The notes under the pieces were generated by a model that did not search any database, was not told where the DNA came from, and saw nothing but the letters and a program-made list of their open reading frames with translations. A DNA stretch of 64,000 nt from Pseudomonas akapageensis (GTDB lineage: Bacteria > Pseudomonadota > Gammaproteobacteria > Pseudomonadales > Pseudomonadaceae): the NCBI RefSeq assembly GCF_011355085.1, contig NZ_VXCP01000002.1, forward strand, positions 434,001-498,000, given 5' to 3'. The position numbers and the translations under genes are program-made. Shown here one piece after another: positions 34,693-42,436 of this stretch. The number at the start of each line of letters is the position of its first letter. The first letter of the stretch is position 1.

Positions 34693-34788
34693 TCACCCGA
34701 ACAGACGGGACAGGTTCGGAAGAATCAGCAGCAGTGTAGTGGCAAAGACAATGAGACTGGCCTGACGTACCTTGGTTTGCTTGAACAT
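34693..34788 (-). CDS. 31-residue single-helix membrane peptide
   Basis: Reads MFKQTKVRQASLIVFATTLL, then LLILPNLSRLFG and stop. It has a basic N terminus, one hydrophobic helix and a basic end, the form of a bona fide small membrane protein. AGGCGG lies 6-11 bases before the ATG. It is on the same strand as the cytochrome gene and ends 99 bases before that gene's start. No family is known to me. Coding status rests on the helix, the start signal and the clean frame. Confidence 0.5.
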   Translation of the reverse strand: MFKQTKVRQASLIVFATTLLLILPNLSRLFG

Positions 34789-35186
34789 GGCTGACCGCCT
34801 TTTTTGTTGTTATTCCTGAGCGCCGCCTTGAGCTGGCCTGGCGTAAAGCATTTGAAATCGTATCCATGCCCGGCAAAACCCGGCCGCAATGGTTACATGT
34901 CTAACATTAGGGCCCACGTCACCTGTTGCTTAGAACGCTTTGGTATGGTTGCCTGCTTTAATTTGTATTTTTGGGTATGAATCGTTTTGCCATCATTGAG
35001 GCATGCCCTTTGCTAGACACTTGCGTATTCATACGACTGAATCCATTAGCGCGCTACCGTTCGTCCGAGCGTAGAAACATCGCCGGGTAGCTCGTCAAAG
35101 TCATGTAGCGGACTTGCCTTGATGCCAGTATTCAAGGCAGGCTTAGACACAATTATTTAATGCCCTTGTCGTGTCAGGTACTTCTT
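34789..35186. other. Intergenic region before the GATase gene
   Basis: About 398 bases, AT-rich in the middle (34940-35050). No supported gene. One clear inverted repeat, TGCCTTGA / TCAAGGCA (35115-35122 and 35132-35139), lies about 50 bases before the next start codon and may be regulatory. Promoters for both flanking genes must lie here, but no box pair is convincing. Confidence 0.55.
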
Positions 35187-35918
35187 ATGTCGTTACGCAT
35201 CTGCATCCTCGAAACCGATGTCCTGCGACCTGAGCTGGTCGGCCAGTATCAGGGCTACGGAAAGATGTTCGAGCAACTGTTTGCCCGCCAGCCGATCGCC
35301 GCCGAGTTCAGCGTGTACAACGTGATGAACGGTGACTACCCGGCCGATGACATGCAATTCGACGCTTATCTGGTCACTGGCAGCAAGGCCGATTCATTCG
35401 GTACCGATCCCTGGATCGAAACGCTCAAGACTTACCTGCTGCAACGCTATGAGCGTGGCGACAAGCTGTTGGGTGTGTGCTTCGGTCATCAGTTGCTGGC
35501 GTTGCTGCTGGGCGGCAAGAGCGAGCGGTCGACCCAGGGCTGGGGCGTCGGTGCTCATCGTTACACCCTGGAGCACCAGGCGCCGTGGATGTGCCCGGCG
35601 GTCGAAGAGCTGACGCTGCTGATCAGTCACCAGGACCAGGTAACCCGGCTCCCGGAGAACGCCACCGTGGTGGCCTCCAGTGAGTTCTGCCCGATTGCGG
35701 CCTTTCACATCAATGATCAGGTGTTGTGCTTCCAGGGGCACCCTGAATTCGTTCACGACTATTCCCGGGCGCTGCTCGATGCACGCCAGGACCGACTGGG
35801 CGAGCAGGTTTATCAGTCGGGTATTGCCAGCCTGGCAGAAGAGCACCACGGCGCGACCGTGGCTGAGTGGATGATGCGGTTTGTGGCGCATAAGCCTGAG
35901 GCTGATCGGGCTTCCTGA
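35187..35918 (+). CDS. Class I glutamine amidotransferase-like protein
   Basis: A 243-residue stand-alone GATase1 domain. The nucleophile is Cys98 (LLGVCFGHQLLALLLGGK), with His185 and Glu187 (CFQGHPEF), so the triad is intact. Relatives include GMP-synthase-like amidotransferases and gamma-glutamyl hydrolases of polyamine degradation (PuuD-like); no synthetase partner is adjacent. The start at 35187 (MSLRICILETD) is preferred over one 9 codons upstream. A REPIN follows. Confidence 0.88.
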   Translation: MSLRICILETDVLRPELVGQYQGYGKMFEQLFARQPIAAEFSVYNVMNGDYPADDMQFDAYLVTGSKADSFGTDPWIETLKTYLLQRYERGDKLLGVCFGHQLLALLLGGKSERSTQGWGVGAHRYTLEHQAPWMCPAVEELTLLISHQDQVTRLPENATVVASSEFCPIAAFHINDQVLCFQGHPEFVHDYSRALLDARQDRLGEQVYQSGIASLAEEHHGATVAEWMMRFVAHKPEADRAS

Positions 35919-35941
35919 TTTCAGGTAGACCGCGTCGCTTC

Positions 35942-36012
35942 CATCGCTGGCAAGCCAGCTCCCACAGGGTTAGGCACCCTGCATTCCCTGTGGGAGCGGG
36001 CTTGCCAGCGAT
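35942..36012. repeat. REPIN (family 1), copy e
   Basis: CATCGCTGGCAAGCCAGCTC and the right arm GAGCGGGCTTGCCAGCGATG, with inner arms CCCACAGGG / CCCTGTGGG, between the GATase gene and convergent corA. Confidence 0.92.
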
Positions 36013-36040
36013 GAGGCCCTGCCAGGCAACACAAAATCTC

Positions 36041-37012
36041 CTACAACCACCCCGACCGCTTGAAGCTCGCATACAACGCCGTGCAGCCCAACGAAATCAC
36101 CCCAAGCACGATAAAGTATCCGTACTGCCAGCTCAGCTCCGGCATATTCTGGAAATTCATCCCGTAAATCCCCGCAATCGCCGTCGGAAAGGCCAGGATA
36201 GCTGCCCAGGCCGCGAATTTGCGTTGGGTGATGCTTTGTCGCGACGACTCCAGCAGCATGCCGATTTCGATCGTCTGGCTGGCGATGTCGCGGATGCCCA
36301 TCAGATCTTCCATCTGCCGGGTGACATGGATCTGCACGTCGCGAAAATACGGGCGCATGTTCTTGTGGATGAAGGGGAAGTCCAGGCGCTGCAATTCTTC
36401 GCTGACCTCGACCATCGGCGCTACATAACGACGCAGACGCAGAATGTCACGGCGCAGACTATGGAGCAGGCGGATATCTTCTTCCCTGAGCGAACCGCTG
36501 AGTACGCTGCGCTCGAGCTCCTCGATCTCGTCATGGATCGCTTCGCTGACCGGCTGGTAATTCTCGGTAACGAAGTCGAGGAGGGCGTACAGCACGAAGT
36601 CTTCGCCATGGTCGAGCAGAAGCGGGCGCGCTTCGCAGCGTGAGCGTACCAGCCCGTAGGATGCCGAACTGCCATTGCGGGCAGTAATGACGTAGCCGGT
36701 ACCGGCAAAGATATGCGTTTCGATGAATTGCAACTGCCCTTCGTGGCGGATCGGTGAGTACGTCACGATAAACAGTGCATCGCCGAAGGTTTCCAGCTTT
36801 GGCCGGCTGTGTGCCTCCAGGGCGTCTTCGATGGCAAGTTCATGCAGGTTGAACTGCCGTTGCAGGATGGCCAGTTGCTCGGCACTGGGCTGCTCCAGGC
36901 CGATCCAGACAAAATGACCGGGCTTGCTCGCCCATTGGCTGCCTTCTTCGAGGCTGATATCGGCAACTCTTTTACCGGCGCTATACACCGCGGCAGCAAC
37001 GACTCGACCCAT
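36041..37012 (-). CDS. corA: CorA-family magnesium/divalent cation channel
   Basis: A 323-residue protein. The cytoplasmic alpha/beta N-terminal domain and long helices take up about residues 1-260. Two C-terminal membrane helices follow, the first ending in the signature Gly-Met-Asn (AIAGIYGMNFQNMPEL). This is the hallmark of CorA channels, which take up Mg2+ (also Co2+ or Ni2+). Related ZntB exporters also carry GxN, so the direction is not certain, but GMN favours CorA. Confidence 0.9.
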   Translation of the reverse strand: MGRVVAAAVYSAGKRVADISLEEGSQWASKPGHFVWIGLEQPSAEQLAILQRQFNLHELAIEDALEAHSRPKLETFGDALFIVTYSPIRHEGQLQFIETHIFAGTGYVITARNGSSASYGLVRSRCEARPLLLDHGEDFVLYALLDFVTENYQPVSEAIHDEIEELERSVLSGSLREEDIRLLHSLRRDILRLRRYVAPMVEVSEELQRLDFPFIHKNMRPYFRDVQIHVTRQMEDLMGIRDIASQTIEIGMLLESSRQSITQRKFAAWAAILAFPTAIAGIYGMNFQNMPELSWQYGYFIVLGVISLGCTALYASFKRSGWL

Positions 37013-37105
37013 GGTTGTTCGCTTCTAATTCAAATGGCAGTGAGAAGCAGCATACCGCCTAGCTTGGTCTGTGAGTCGAAAGTCGGCAAGTACCCACTCA
37101 AATTA

Positions 37106-37840
37106 TCAGGCGTGTTGCAGTTCACGCTCCATGTTCTGGATGCACAGCTGCATTTGCTCGCGGCACTGCTCGATCAAGCCGGGCATGTCCTGCTGGCCGA
37201 GGTTGGCCGTGGGAATCGGCGCCAGCGAGCGGATGATGATGCGGCCACTGGTCCAGCGGTTGAGGCGCATGCGCCTCGCATAACGACTGACGCAGACCGG
37301 AACGATGGGCACACCGGCTTCGATCGCCATCTGGAAGGCGCCCTTCTTGAACGGCAAGAGTGCGGCGTCGGCATTGCGCGTGCCTTCCGGGAACACCCAG
37401 ATCGAGGTGTCTTCCTTTTGCAGCGTGCGCGTTGTGGTGAGCATGGCCTTGCGTGCCTGGTAGGCATTGCCGCGCTCGATCAGGACGTTGCCGCCCAGCC
37501 AGAACAGTTGGCCGAACAGAGGCACCCATTTCAGGCTCTTCTTGCCGATGCAGACCGTGCGCCGCGGCACCACTGGGCCGAGCACGAACAGGTCGAAGTT
37601 GGATTGATGGTTGGCGATGATGACGCAGCCCGGTGGTTGATCGAACAACGGGCCGACTTCGGCCTGGATATCCAGGCGCAATATCCATCTAGTCGCCCAG
37701 CCATACAGGCGGGCAAACAGGCGGCTGTTGTCCGGGTTGAACGGACGGCACAGACCGATCAGCACACCCAGAACGCCGACCAATAAAAAGTGCAGACTCA
37801 ACAACAACATGCGGACAAGGAAAAGCATTGCGCAACTCAT
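37106..37840 (-). CDS. 1-acyl-sn-glycerol-3-phosphate acyltransferase (PlsC family)
   Basis: A 244-residue membrane-bound enzyme that acylates lysophosphatidic acid to phosphatidic acid. Motif I is NHQSNFDLFV (His-X4-Asp) near residue 77 and motif III FPEGTR near 148, with VPIVPV following. The N-terminal helix MSCAMLFLVRMLLLSLHFLL anchors it. Pseudomonads carry several PlsC paralogues, so it need not be the main one. Confidence 0.88.
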   Translation of the reverse strand: MSCAMLFLVRMLLLSLHFLLVGVLGVLIGLCRPFNPDNSRLFARLYGWATRWILRLDIQAEVGPLFDQPPGCVIIANHQSNFDLFVLGPVVPRRTVCIGKKSLKWVPLFGQLFWLGGNVLIERGNAYQARKAMLTTTRTLQKEDTSIWVFPEGTRNADAALLPFKKGAFQMAIEAGVPIVPVCVSRYARRMRLNRWTSGRIIIRSLAPIPTANLGQQDMPGLIEQCREQMQLCIQNMERELQHA

Positions 37841-37956
37841 CGGGACAAAAGCGGCGCAGTGTACGGATGTGCTCTACCTTCGGCAAATGCGCAATCAATA
37901 CGTGCCCTGAACAGGCCGGCGCGGGGCCGGACCTGTTGCAAAGCAGCCGGTGAGGC

Positions 37957-38646
37957 TCAGATCGGGTGTTCCTGGTCGCGGATGATGGCGTCGTCCAGAG
38001 TCTCCAGCAGCGCCTTGCGCACTTTCAACTTGGTATTTTTGTGCGCCGTCATATTGATCTTCTTCAATTGCCGGGCAGCGACGAGGGCCGCTTCCTGCAG
38101 CTCTTCGGGCTTGACCACCTTGTCGAGGAAGCCGGCATCCACTGCGCTGGTCGGGTCGAACATTTCACCATTGATGACCGAACGGTGAAACGCCGAGCGA
38201 CGCAGGCGGTCACGCGCAAGTTCGATGCCGACATGGTGCATGGTCATGCCGATCTGCACTTCATTAAGACCAATGCTGAAAGGGCCTTCGACACCGATCC
38301 GGTAGTCGACCGACAGCAGGATAAAGGCACCTTTGGCGACCGCATGGCCAGGGCAGGCGACGATGATCGGGAAGGGGTGCGCGAGCAGGCGACGGGTCAG
38401 GGTAGAACCGGCCGCTACCAGGCTGATGGCGGCCTGTGGCCCGGAGGTCATCACCTTGAGGTCGTAACCGCCGGAGAGAATTCCCGGCTGACCGGTAATG
38501 ATCACCACGGCGCGATCTTTCTCGGCCTGGTCCAGCGCGGCATTGAAGGCGACAATCACGTCAGGGGAAATGGCGTTGACCTTGCCGTTGTTCAGCGTCA
38601 GGGTCGCGATGCCGTCATCGAGTTGGTAGGAAATCAGCTCACTCAT
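37957..38646 (-). CDS. Crotonase-fold protein, one catalytic Glu missing
   Basis: A 229-residue enoyl-CoA hydratase/isomerase-family protein (MSELISYQLDDGIATLTLNN start). Compared with enoyl-CoA hydratase, the first catalytic Glu is replaced by Phe (HAVAKGAFILLSVDYRIGVE). The second Glu is kept (SIGLNEVQIGM). The oxyanion-hole region GGYDLKVM is present. It may be an isomerase, a thioesterase-like member or a hydratase with altered chemistry; the substrate is unknown. Confidence 0.86.
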   Translation of the reverse strand: MSELISYQLDDGIATLTLNNGKVNAISPDVIVAFNAALDQAEKDRAVVIITGQPGILSGGYDLKVMTSGPQAAISLVAAGSTLTRRLLAHPFPIIVACPGHAVAKGAFILLSVDYRIGVEGPFSIGLNEVQIGMTMHHVGIELARDRLRRSAFHRSVINGEMFDPTSAVDAGFLDKVVKPEELQEAALVAARQLKKINMTAHKNTKLKVRKALLETLDDAIIRDQEHPI

Positions 38647-38893
38647 GACAGGGTTCCTTGTAGAGAAGTGGGGAAGACGTTACCCAGCGCTCGGACCAAG
38701 GTAAAGCGCCGTGACTGACTGGTGAGTCAGCCCGGTTGGCGCATAGCCGCGCAATGTCGGGCGTAGGAGTGAGATCTTCAGAATGAGGGTGTCAAACAGC
38801 CCCGGAGATTGGCCGCTTTGCCATCGCCGGGTGCCGCGGCTGGGCTTTTTTCTGGATAAGTGCTTAAGCACATGAAAATTCTGAAAAAAACCT
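38647..38893. other. Intergenic region upstream of tRNA-Ser
   Basis: About 250 bases with no supported gene. It holds a 12-base perfect palindrome GTGCTTAAGCAC (38860-38871) just ahead of the tRNA promoter. Confidence 0.5.
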
Positions 38894-38922
38894 TTGCCAT
38901 CACCGGAGCTTTCGACTACATT
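38894..38922 (+). promoter_or_regulatory. Sigma-70 promoter of tRNA-Ser
   Basis: TTGCCA (38894-38899), 17-base spacer, TACATT (38917-38922), followed by the GC-rich discriminator AGCGCGCC typical of stringently controlled stable-RNA genes. The mature tRNA starts at 38960. Confidence 0.65.
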
Positions 38923-38959
38923 AGCGCGCCTCGACAGACTGAAAGGTTTGAAGAGAAAC

Positions 38960-39049
38960 GGTGAAGTGTCCGAGTGGCTGAAGGAGCACGCCTGGAAAGT
39001 GTGTATACAGGAAACTGTATCAAGGGTTCGAATCCCTTCTTCACCGCCA
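38960..39049 (+). tRNA. tRNA-Ser (anticodon GGA)
   Basis: A 90-base tRNA with a long variable arm. Acceptor stem GGTGAAG (38960-38966) pairs with CTTCACC (39039-39045), then discriminator G and encoded CCA (39047-39049). The anticodon stem CACGC/GTGTG encloses the loop CTGGAAA with anticodon GGA at 38994-38996. The T loop GGTTCGAATCC is intact. It reads UCC and UCU codons. Confidence 0.96.
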
Positions 39050-39060
39050 TATTCCATACA

Positions 39061-39098
39061 AGACCCCTGGTTTCCTCGCGAAGTCAGGGGTTTTGTGT
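39061..39098 (+). terminator. Terminator after tRNA-Ser
   Basis: ACCCCTG (39063-39069) / CAGGGGT (39085-39091) stem followed by TTTGTGTTT, 12 bases past the CCA end. It overlaps the last codons of the convergent minus-strand gene. Confidence 0.75.
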
Positions 39099-39464
39099 TT
39101 CTGGGGTCCGTTTGTGCCAGGTCCTGGTCATTTTCGAGTAGGTCTTGACGTCGGTAATCGCCATCAGCTTACGACCATCCTTCAAGGTGGCCACGAAGGT
39201 GACTTCCTCTTCCTTGCCACCGAGCCACAGGCCGGCGATCAGTCCGATGGGGCCAGCCACCAGTGCGCCCGCCATGCCCCAGCCGATGGCACTGCTCAGG
39301 CTCTTGCTGCTTTCCTGATTGGCAACAGACATTTCCTTGATGCGACTGAGGGCGATTTTCTCTCCGGGAGAAGGGCTTATGGCCGTCTTGAGAGTGAGCG
39401 ATCCATTGCTGTACTCGCCTTCACCCTGCAAGAAGTCGCCCGCTTGAACGGTGAGTCTTGTCAT
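39084..39464 (-). CDS. Hypothetical protein with Gly-rich (glycine-zipper-like) segment
   Basis: A 126-residue protein ([20 protein letters not shown] start). It has an N-terminal beta domain, a hydrophobic glycine-rich stretch ([20 protein letters not shown], about residues 60-82), then a beta strand pair ([20 protein letters not shown]) and a basic tail. The glycine stretch may pack against or enter a membrane. It has no signal peptide. The family is not recognised. GGTATTTCCC precedes the ATG without a strong ribosome site. Confidence 0.68.
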   Translation of the reverse strand: MTRLTVQAGDFLQGEGEYSNGSLTLKTAISPSPGEKIALSRIKEMSVANQESSKSLSSAIGWGMAGALVAGPIGLIAGLWLGGKEEEVTFVATLKDGRKLMAITDVKTYSKMTRTWHKRTPETQNP

Positions 39465-39501
39465 GGGAAATACCCTTTTAAAAGAAGAGCATAAAAAACT
39501 T

Positions 39502-39535
39502 ACTCAGCGCCTTCGGCGGGCGCTGAGTCAATGTT
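39502..39535. terminator. Bidirectional terminator
   Basis: Ten-base stem ACTCAGCGCC / GGCGCTGAGT with loop TTCGGCG; a T-run lies on both sides (CAATGTTTTT on plus, AAGTTTTTT on minus). It separates the SDR gene from the gene at 39464. Confidence 0.75.
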
Positions 39536-39579
39536 TTTGCGACGAAGTGCAGTGTAGGACGAAGCCAGAATCATGCAGA

Positions 39580-39608
39580 GAAAATTGCCCTGTATTTTGT
39601 ACAGGGCA
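39580..39608 (-). terminator. Terminator of the SDR gene
   Basis: Perfect nine-base inverted repeat TGCCCTGTA / TACAGGGCA (loop TTTTG), followed on the minus strand by AATTTTC, 15 bases past the SDR stop. Confidence 0.65.
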
Positions 39609-39622
39609 GGTTTGGCGTGGGT

Positions 39623-40372
39623 TCAGGCTGAAAAGCCGCCGTCAATGGTCAGGCTGGCACCGGTGATGTATCCGGCTTCAGGGCCGGCCAGGTAGCTGAC
39701 AAAGCTGGCGATCTCATTGGCCTTGCCATAACGACCGACCGCCATGAAACCGATCAGTGTCTCGGCAAACTCGCCGTCGGCCGGGTTCATGTCGGTGTCG
39801 ACCGGTCCTGGTTGAACGGTGTTGATGGTTATGCCACGCGGGCCGAGGTCACGTGCCAGGCCTTTGGTCAGGCCCACCAGTGCCGACTTGCTCATGGCAT
39901 AGGGACCGCCGCCTGCGAACGGCATGCGCTCGGCATTGGTGCTGCCGATGTTGATGATCCGGCCACCCTCGGTCATGTGCCGCGCGGCTTCCTGGGTCGC
40001 GATGAATACACTGCGTATATTGATGTTGAGGGTGCGGTCGAAGTCTTCCAGGCTGAAGCTCTCCAGCGGGCCGATCGCCAGGACACCGGCGTTGTTGACC
40101 AGGATATCGAGCCGACCAAAGGCTTTTACCGTAGCACCGACGGCCTCGCGAATGGCGGCCTCGCTGGCGCTGTCGGCAAGAATTGCCAGGGCCTTGCCGC
40201 CCGCTGCCGTGATGCTGTCTTGCAGGTCCTTGGCCTTGGCCGCCGAGCTGACATAGGTGAAGGCTACGGCAGCGCCTTGCTCGGCCAGGCGTTTGACGAT
40301 AGCGGCACCGATGCCGCGCGAGCCGCCCTGGACGAGGGCCACTTTTCCGTTGAGGTTTGCTTGAGTCGACAT
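39623..40372 (-). CDS. SDR family oxidoreductase divergent from a LysR gene
   Basis: A 249-residue classical SDR. The cofactor motif GGSRGIGAAI is near residue 16, NNAG near 92, and the catalytic Tyr-Lys in YAMSKSALVGLTKGLARDLG. The C terminus ends GYITGASLTIDGGFSA. The family covers 3-oxoacyl-ACP reductase-like and xenobiotic ketone reductases. The divergent LysR gene with a shared operator-like repeat suggests that regulator controls it, as with inducible detoxification reductases. Confidence 0.9.
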   Translation of the reverse strand: MSTQANLNGKVALVQGGSRGIGAAIVKRLAEQGAAVAFTYVSSAAKAKDLQDSITAAGGKALAILADSASEAAIREAVGATVKAFGRLDILVNNAGVLAIGPLESFSLEDFDRTLNINIRSVFIATQEAARHMTEGGRIINIGSTNAERMPFAGGGPYAMSKSALVGLTKGLARDLGPRGITINTVQPGPVDTDMNPADGEFAETLIGFMAVGRYGKANEIASFVSYLAGPEAGYITGASLTIDGGFSA

Positions 40373-40434
40373 TTCGTAATGCTCCAGGAATTCAAGGCGG
40401 TATGCCTTGTTGATGGGTGGAGTATCGACGGCTG

Positions 40435-40458
40435 ATTACCCTCTGTGTAGATGGTAAT
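40435..40458. promoter_or_regulatory. Operator-like inverted repeat in the SDR/LysR divergent region
   Basis: ATTACC (40435-40440), 12-base spacer, GGTAAT (40453-40458), a LysR-type dyad. A TATAGT (40462-40467) right behind it is the likely -10 box of the LysR gene. Confidence 0.55.
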
Positions 40459-40497
40459 TGCTATAGTCAGAGTGAACTAAATGTATCGAGTGAGCCT

Positions 40498-41421
40498 GTG
40501 GAAAGTTTCAGCAGCATCGAGTGTTTTGTCCGTAGCGCCGAGGCCGGCAGCTTCGCCGAAGCAGCCCGACGTCTGAGCCTGACCCCGGCCGCGGTGGGCA
40601 AGAATGTCGCCCGACTCGAGGCGCGGATGGGCGTGCGGCTGTTTCAGCGTAGTACTCGCAGCCTGATGCTGACAGAAGCCGGTCAGCGATTTTTGAACGA
40701 AGTCGGCAGCAGTTTTCAGATCATCCAGAATGCCGTCGCCAATCTCGCCGGCGCCGAAGGACAGCCCGCCGGGACCTTGAAGGTGAGTATGGGGACCGTT
40801 TTCGGCAGGTTGTATGTCGTGCCGTTGCTGGGTGAATTCCTGCGACGCTATCCGGCAATCACGCCGGACTGGCATTTCGATAATCGCCAGGTCGACCTGA
40901 TCGGTCAGGGGTTCGATGCCGCCATCGGTGGTGGTTTCGAGCTGCCGCAAGGGGTGGTGGCACGCAAGCTCGCGCCGGCCCATCGGGTCCTGGTGGCCTC
41001 GGCCGGCTATCTGGGTGGGTGCGCGCCGATCCGGCATCCCGAAGACTTGCTTGGGGCCGATGGCATCCTGATCCGTTCACCCCAGACGGGGCGCGTGCGC
41101 TCCTGGCCATTGAGCAATCGTGCCCAGGAGCACAGCCCGTTGAGCCTGAAAGCGCGCATGACCATGAGCGATTCGGAAGCGGCCTGCGCAGCGGCCGAGC
41201 AGGGCCTGGGCGTTGCCCTGGTCAGCATGCCGTTTGCCGTGCCGTACCTGCACAGTGGTGCCTTGCATCGGGTCTTGCCGGGCTGGTATGTGGACGACGG
41301 CAATATCTCGCTGTACTACGCCGAGCACAAGCTGCTGCCGGGCAAGACCAGGGCCTTCATCGATTTTGTCATCGAGCAGTTTGCCGAGCAGAAGCTGGCC
41401 GAGCGTTTCAGTGCGATTTGA
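40498..41421 (+). CDS. LysR-family regulator (next to SDR)
   Basis: A 307-residue protein: winged helix-turn-helix at the N terminus (SSIECFVRSAEAGSFAEAAR, then LTPAAVGKNVARLEARMGVR), then a periplasmic-binding-like effector domain. It is of the CrgA/AaeR-like short-linker type. The start is GTG at 40498; earlier in-frame starts lie in the operator region and are unlikely. It is divergent from the SDR gene. Its stop is one base away from the stop of the convergent Gre-family gene. Confidence 0.9.
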   Translation: MESFSSIECFVRSAEAGSFAEAARRLSLTPAAVGKNVARLEARMGVRLFQRSTRSLMLTEAGQRFLNEVGSSFQIIQNAVANLAGAEGQPAGTLKVSMGTVFGRLYVVPLLGEFLRRYPAITPDWHFDNRQVDLIGQGFDAAIGGGFELPQGVVARKLAPAHRVLVASAGYLGGCAPIRHPEDLLGADGILIRSPQTGRVRSWPLSNRAQEHSPLSLKARMTMSDSEAACAAAEQGLGVALVSMPFAVPYLHSGALHRVLPGWYVDDGNISLYYAEHKLLPGKTRAFIDFVIEQFAEQKLAERFSAI

Positions 41422-41422
41422 T

Positions 41423-41905
41423 TTACAGGACTTCCAGCACTTCGTAGCGCTGACTGACGCCGTCGACCTTGATCTGCACCTCATCTCCCTCGTGCTTGCC
41501 CAGCAGGCTCTGGCCCAGCGGCGAGCGAGGAGTGATGACGGTGACCTGGCGACCGTGGCAGGCGATTTTCAGACCTGCCGCTTCCGGCCCCAGGAACAGG
41601 TACTGCTGGCTGCCGTTCTCGGCCTCGAGGGTGACCAGCATGCTGACCTGAATGCCGGACTGCTCATCGTAGGTTCGCAGGGTCAGGTTTCGATAGAGCG
41701 CGAGCGCCTGGCGAATTTCCTCCATGCGCCGCGCCTGGCCCGTGGCGAGGTAGGAAGCTTCCAGACCCAGGGTGTCGTACTTGTTTTCTGCGACATTTTC
41801 TTCGTGGGTCGCCGTTTCGTAGGCGGTTTGTGCCGCGCGCTGTGCGACGTCCAGGTCGACGGTCAGTTTGTCGGTGATCAAACCCAGCAAGACGTGTCTA
41901 TTCAT
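41423..41905 (-). CDS. GreA/GreB-family transcript cleavage-type factor
   Basis: A 160-residue protein. The C-terminal FKBP-like domain (ITPRSPLGQSLLGKHEGDEV) is the clear Gre signature. The N-terminal half is a helical coiled coil with an acidic tip (YETATHEENVAENKYDT). Canonical GreA/GreB rescue backtracked RNA polymerase through acidic residues at the coiled-coil tip; this member is divergent and could instead be a Gre-like inhibitor or secondary-channel factor. Its ATG lies two bases after the stop of the upstream gene, so they form one unit. Confidence 0.83.
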   Translation of the reverse strand: MNRHVLLGLITDKLTVDLDVAQRAAQTAYETATHEENVAENKYDTLGLEASYLATGQARRMEEIRQALALYRNLTLRTYDEQSGIQVSMLVTLEAENGSQQYLFLGPEAAGLKIACHGRQVTVITPRSPLGQSLLGKHEGDEVQIKVDGVSQRYEVLEVL

Positions 41906-41906
41906 A

Positions 41907-42296
41907 TCAATCGCAGAACTTGAGGACATTGGCCCGGCTCTTGTCACTGGGGGCGGTCTGGTTTTGTTGCAGCCAGAATTGGCATTTGGGTTTGGACTGA
42001 TTGCGTTCGTTGTTGCGCGCCTGATTCTCGGCCTGCTGCAACTCCTGCTTGTACAGGTTCTCTTTGTATTGCTCGAACATCGGGCTTTCCGGCGCCGGTT
42101 GGGCGACGGCCGGAGGCTCTGGCGATTCGGCGGTGCTGCTCAAAGGCAGCGGGGAATTGAACACGACCTTGTAGGCCAACCAGCAGGTCAGCGCGATGGC
42201 AACGAATCCCAGCCACATGCCCAGGGCAATGCAGCCGGTCAGGTGCAGCGGGCTGAGGGTAACAGACAGCTCGCGACGACGTGGACGGTAGGGCAT
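41907..42296 (-). CDS. Hypothetical single-pass membrane protein, upstream of the Gre-like gene
   Basis: A 129-residue protein with a basic N terminus (MPYRPRRRELSVTLSPLHLT), one membrane helix (GCIALGMWLGFVAIALTCWL), a Pro/Ser/Ala-rich linker, and a helical Gln/Asn/Lys-rich tail with two late Cys (CQFWLQQ, LKFCD). Probably inner membrane with the tail in the periplasm. AGGAGG precedes the ATG. Not recognised as a named family. It is co-transcribed with the Gre-like gene and divergent from earP. Confidence 0.7.
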   Translation of the reverse strand: MPYRPRRRELSVTLSPLHLTGCIALGMWLGFVAIALTCWLAYKVVFNSPLPLSSTAESPEPPAVAQPAPESPMFEQYKENLYKQELQQAENQARNNERNQSKPKCQFWLQQNQTAPSDKSRANVLKFCD

Positions 42297-42436
42297 GGCA
42301 GCCTCCTGGCTCGATTGGGATATTGGCGATTGTCGCACGTCGCCGCCGGCTTTTAATCGGCGAGAGGCCTTTTGTCTGCGATCATTTATGCGGACAATCG
42401 GCGGTTTTTCACAACCTGAGGCAAGGGGTGCCTGAT

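Noticed and set aside
38960..39049. tRNA-Ser as an integration site of a genomic island
   Set aside because: No integrase nearby, no second copy of the tRNA 3' end noticed, and ordinary chromosomal genes on both sides.
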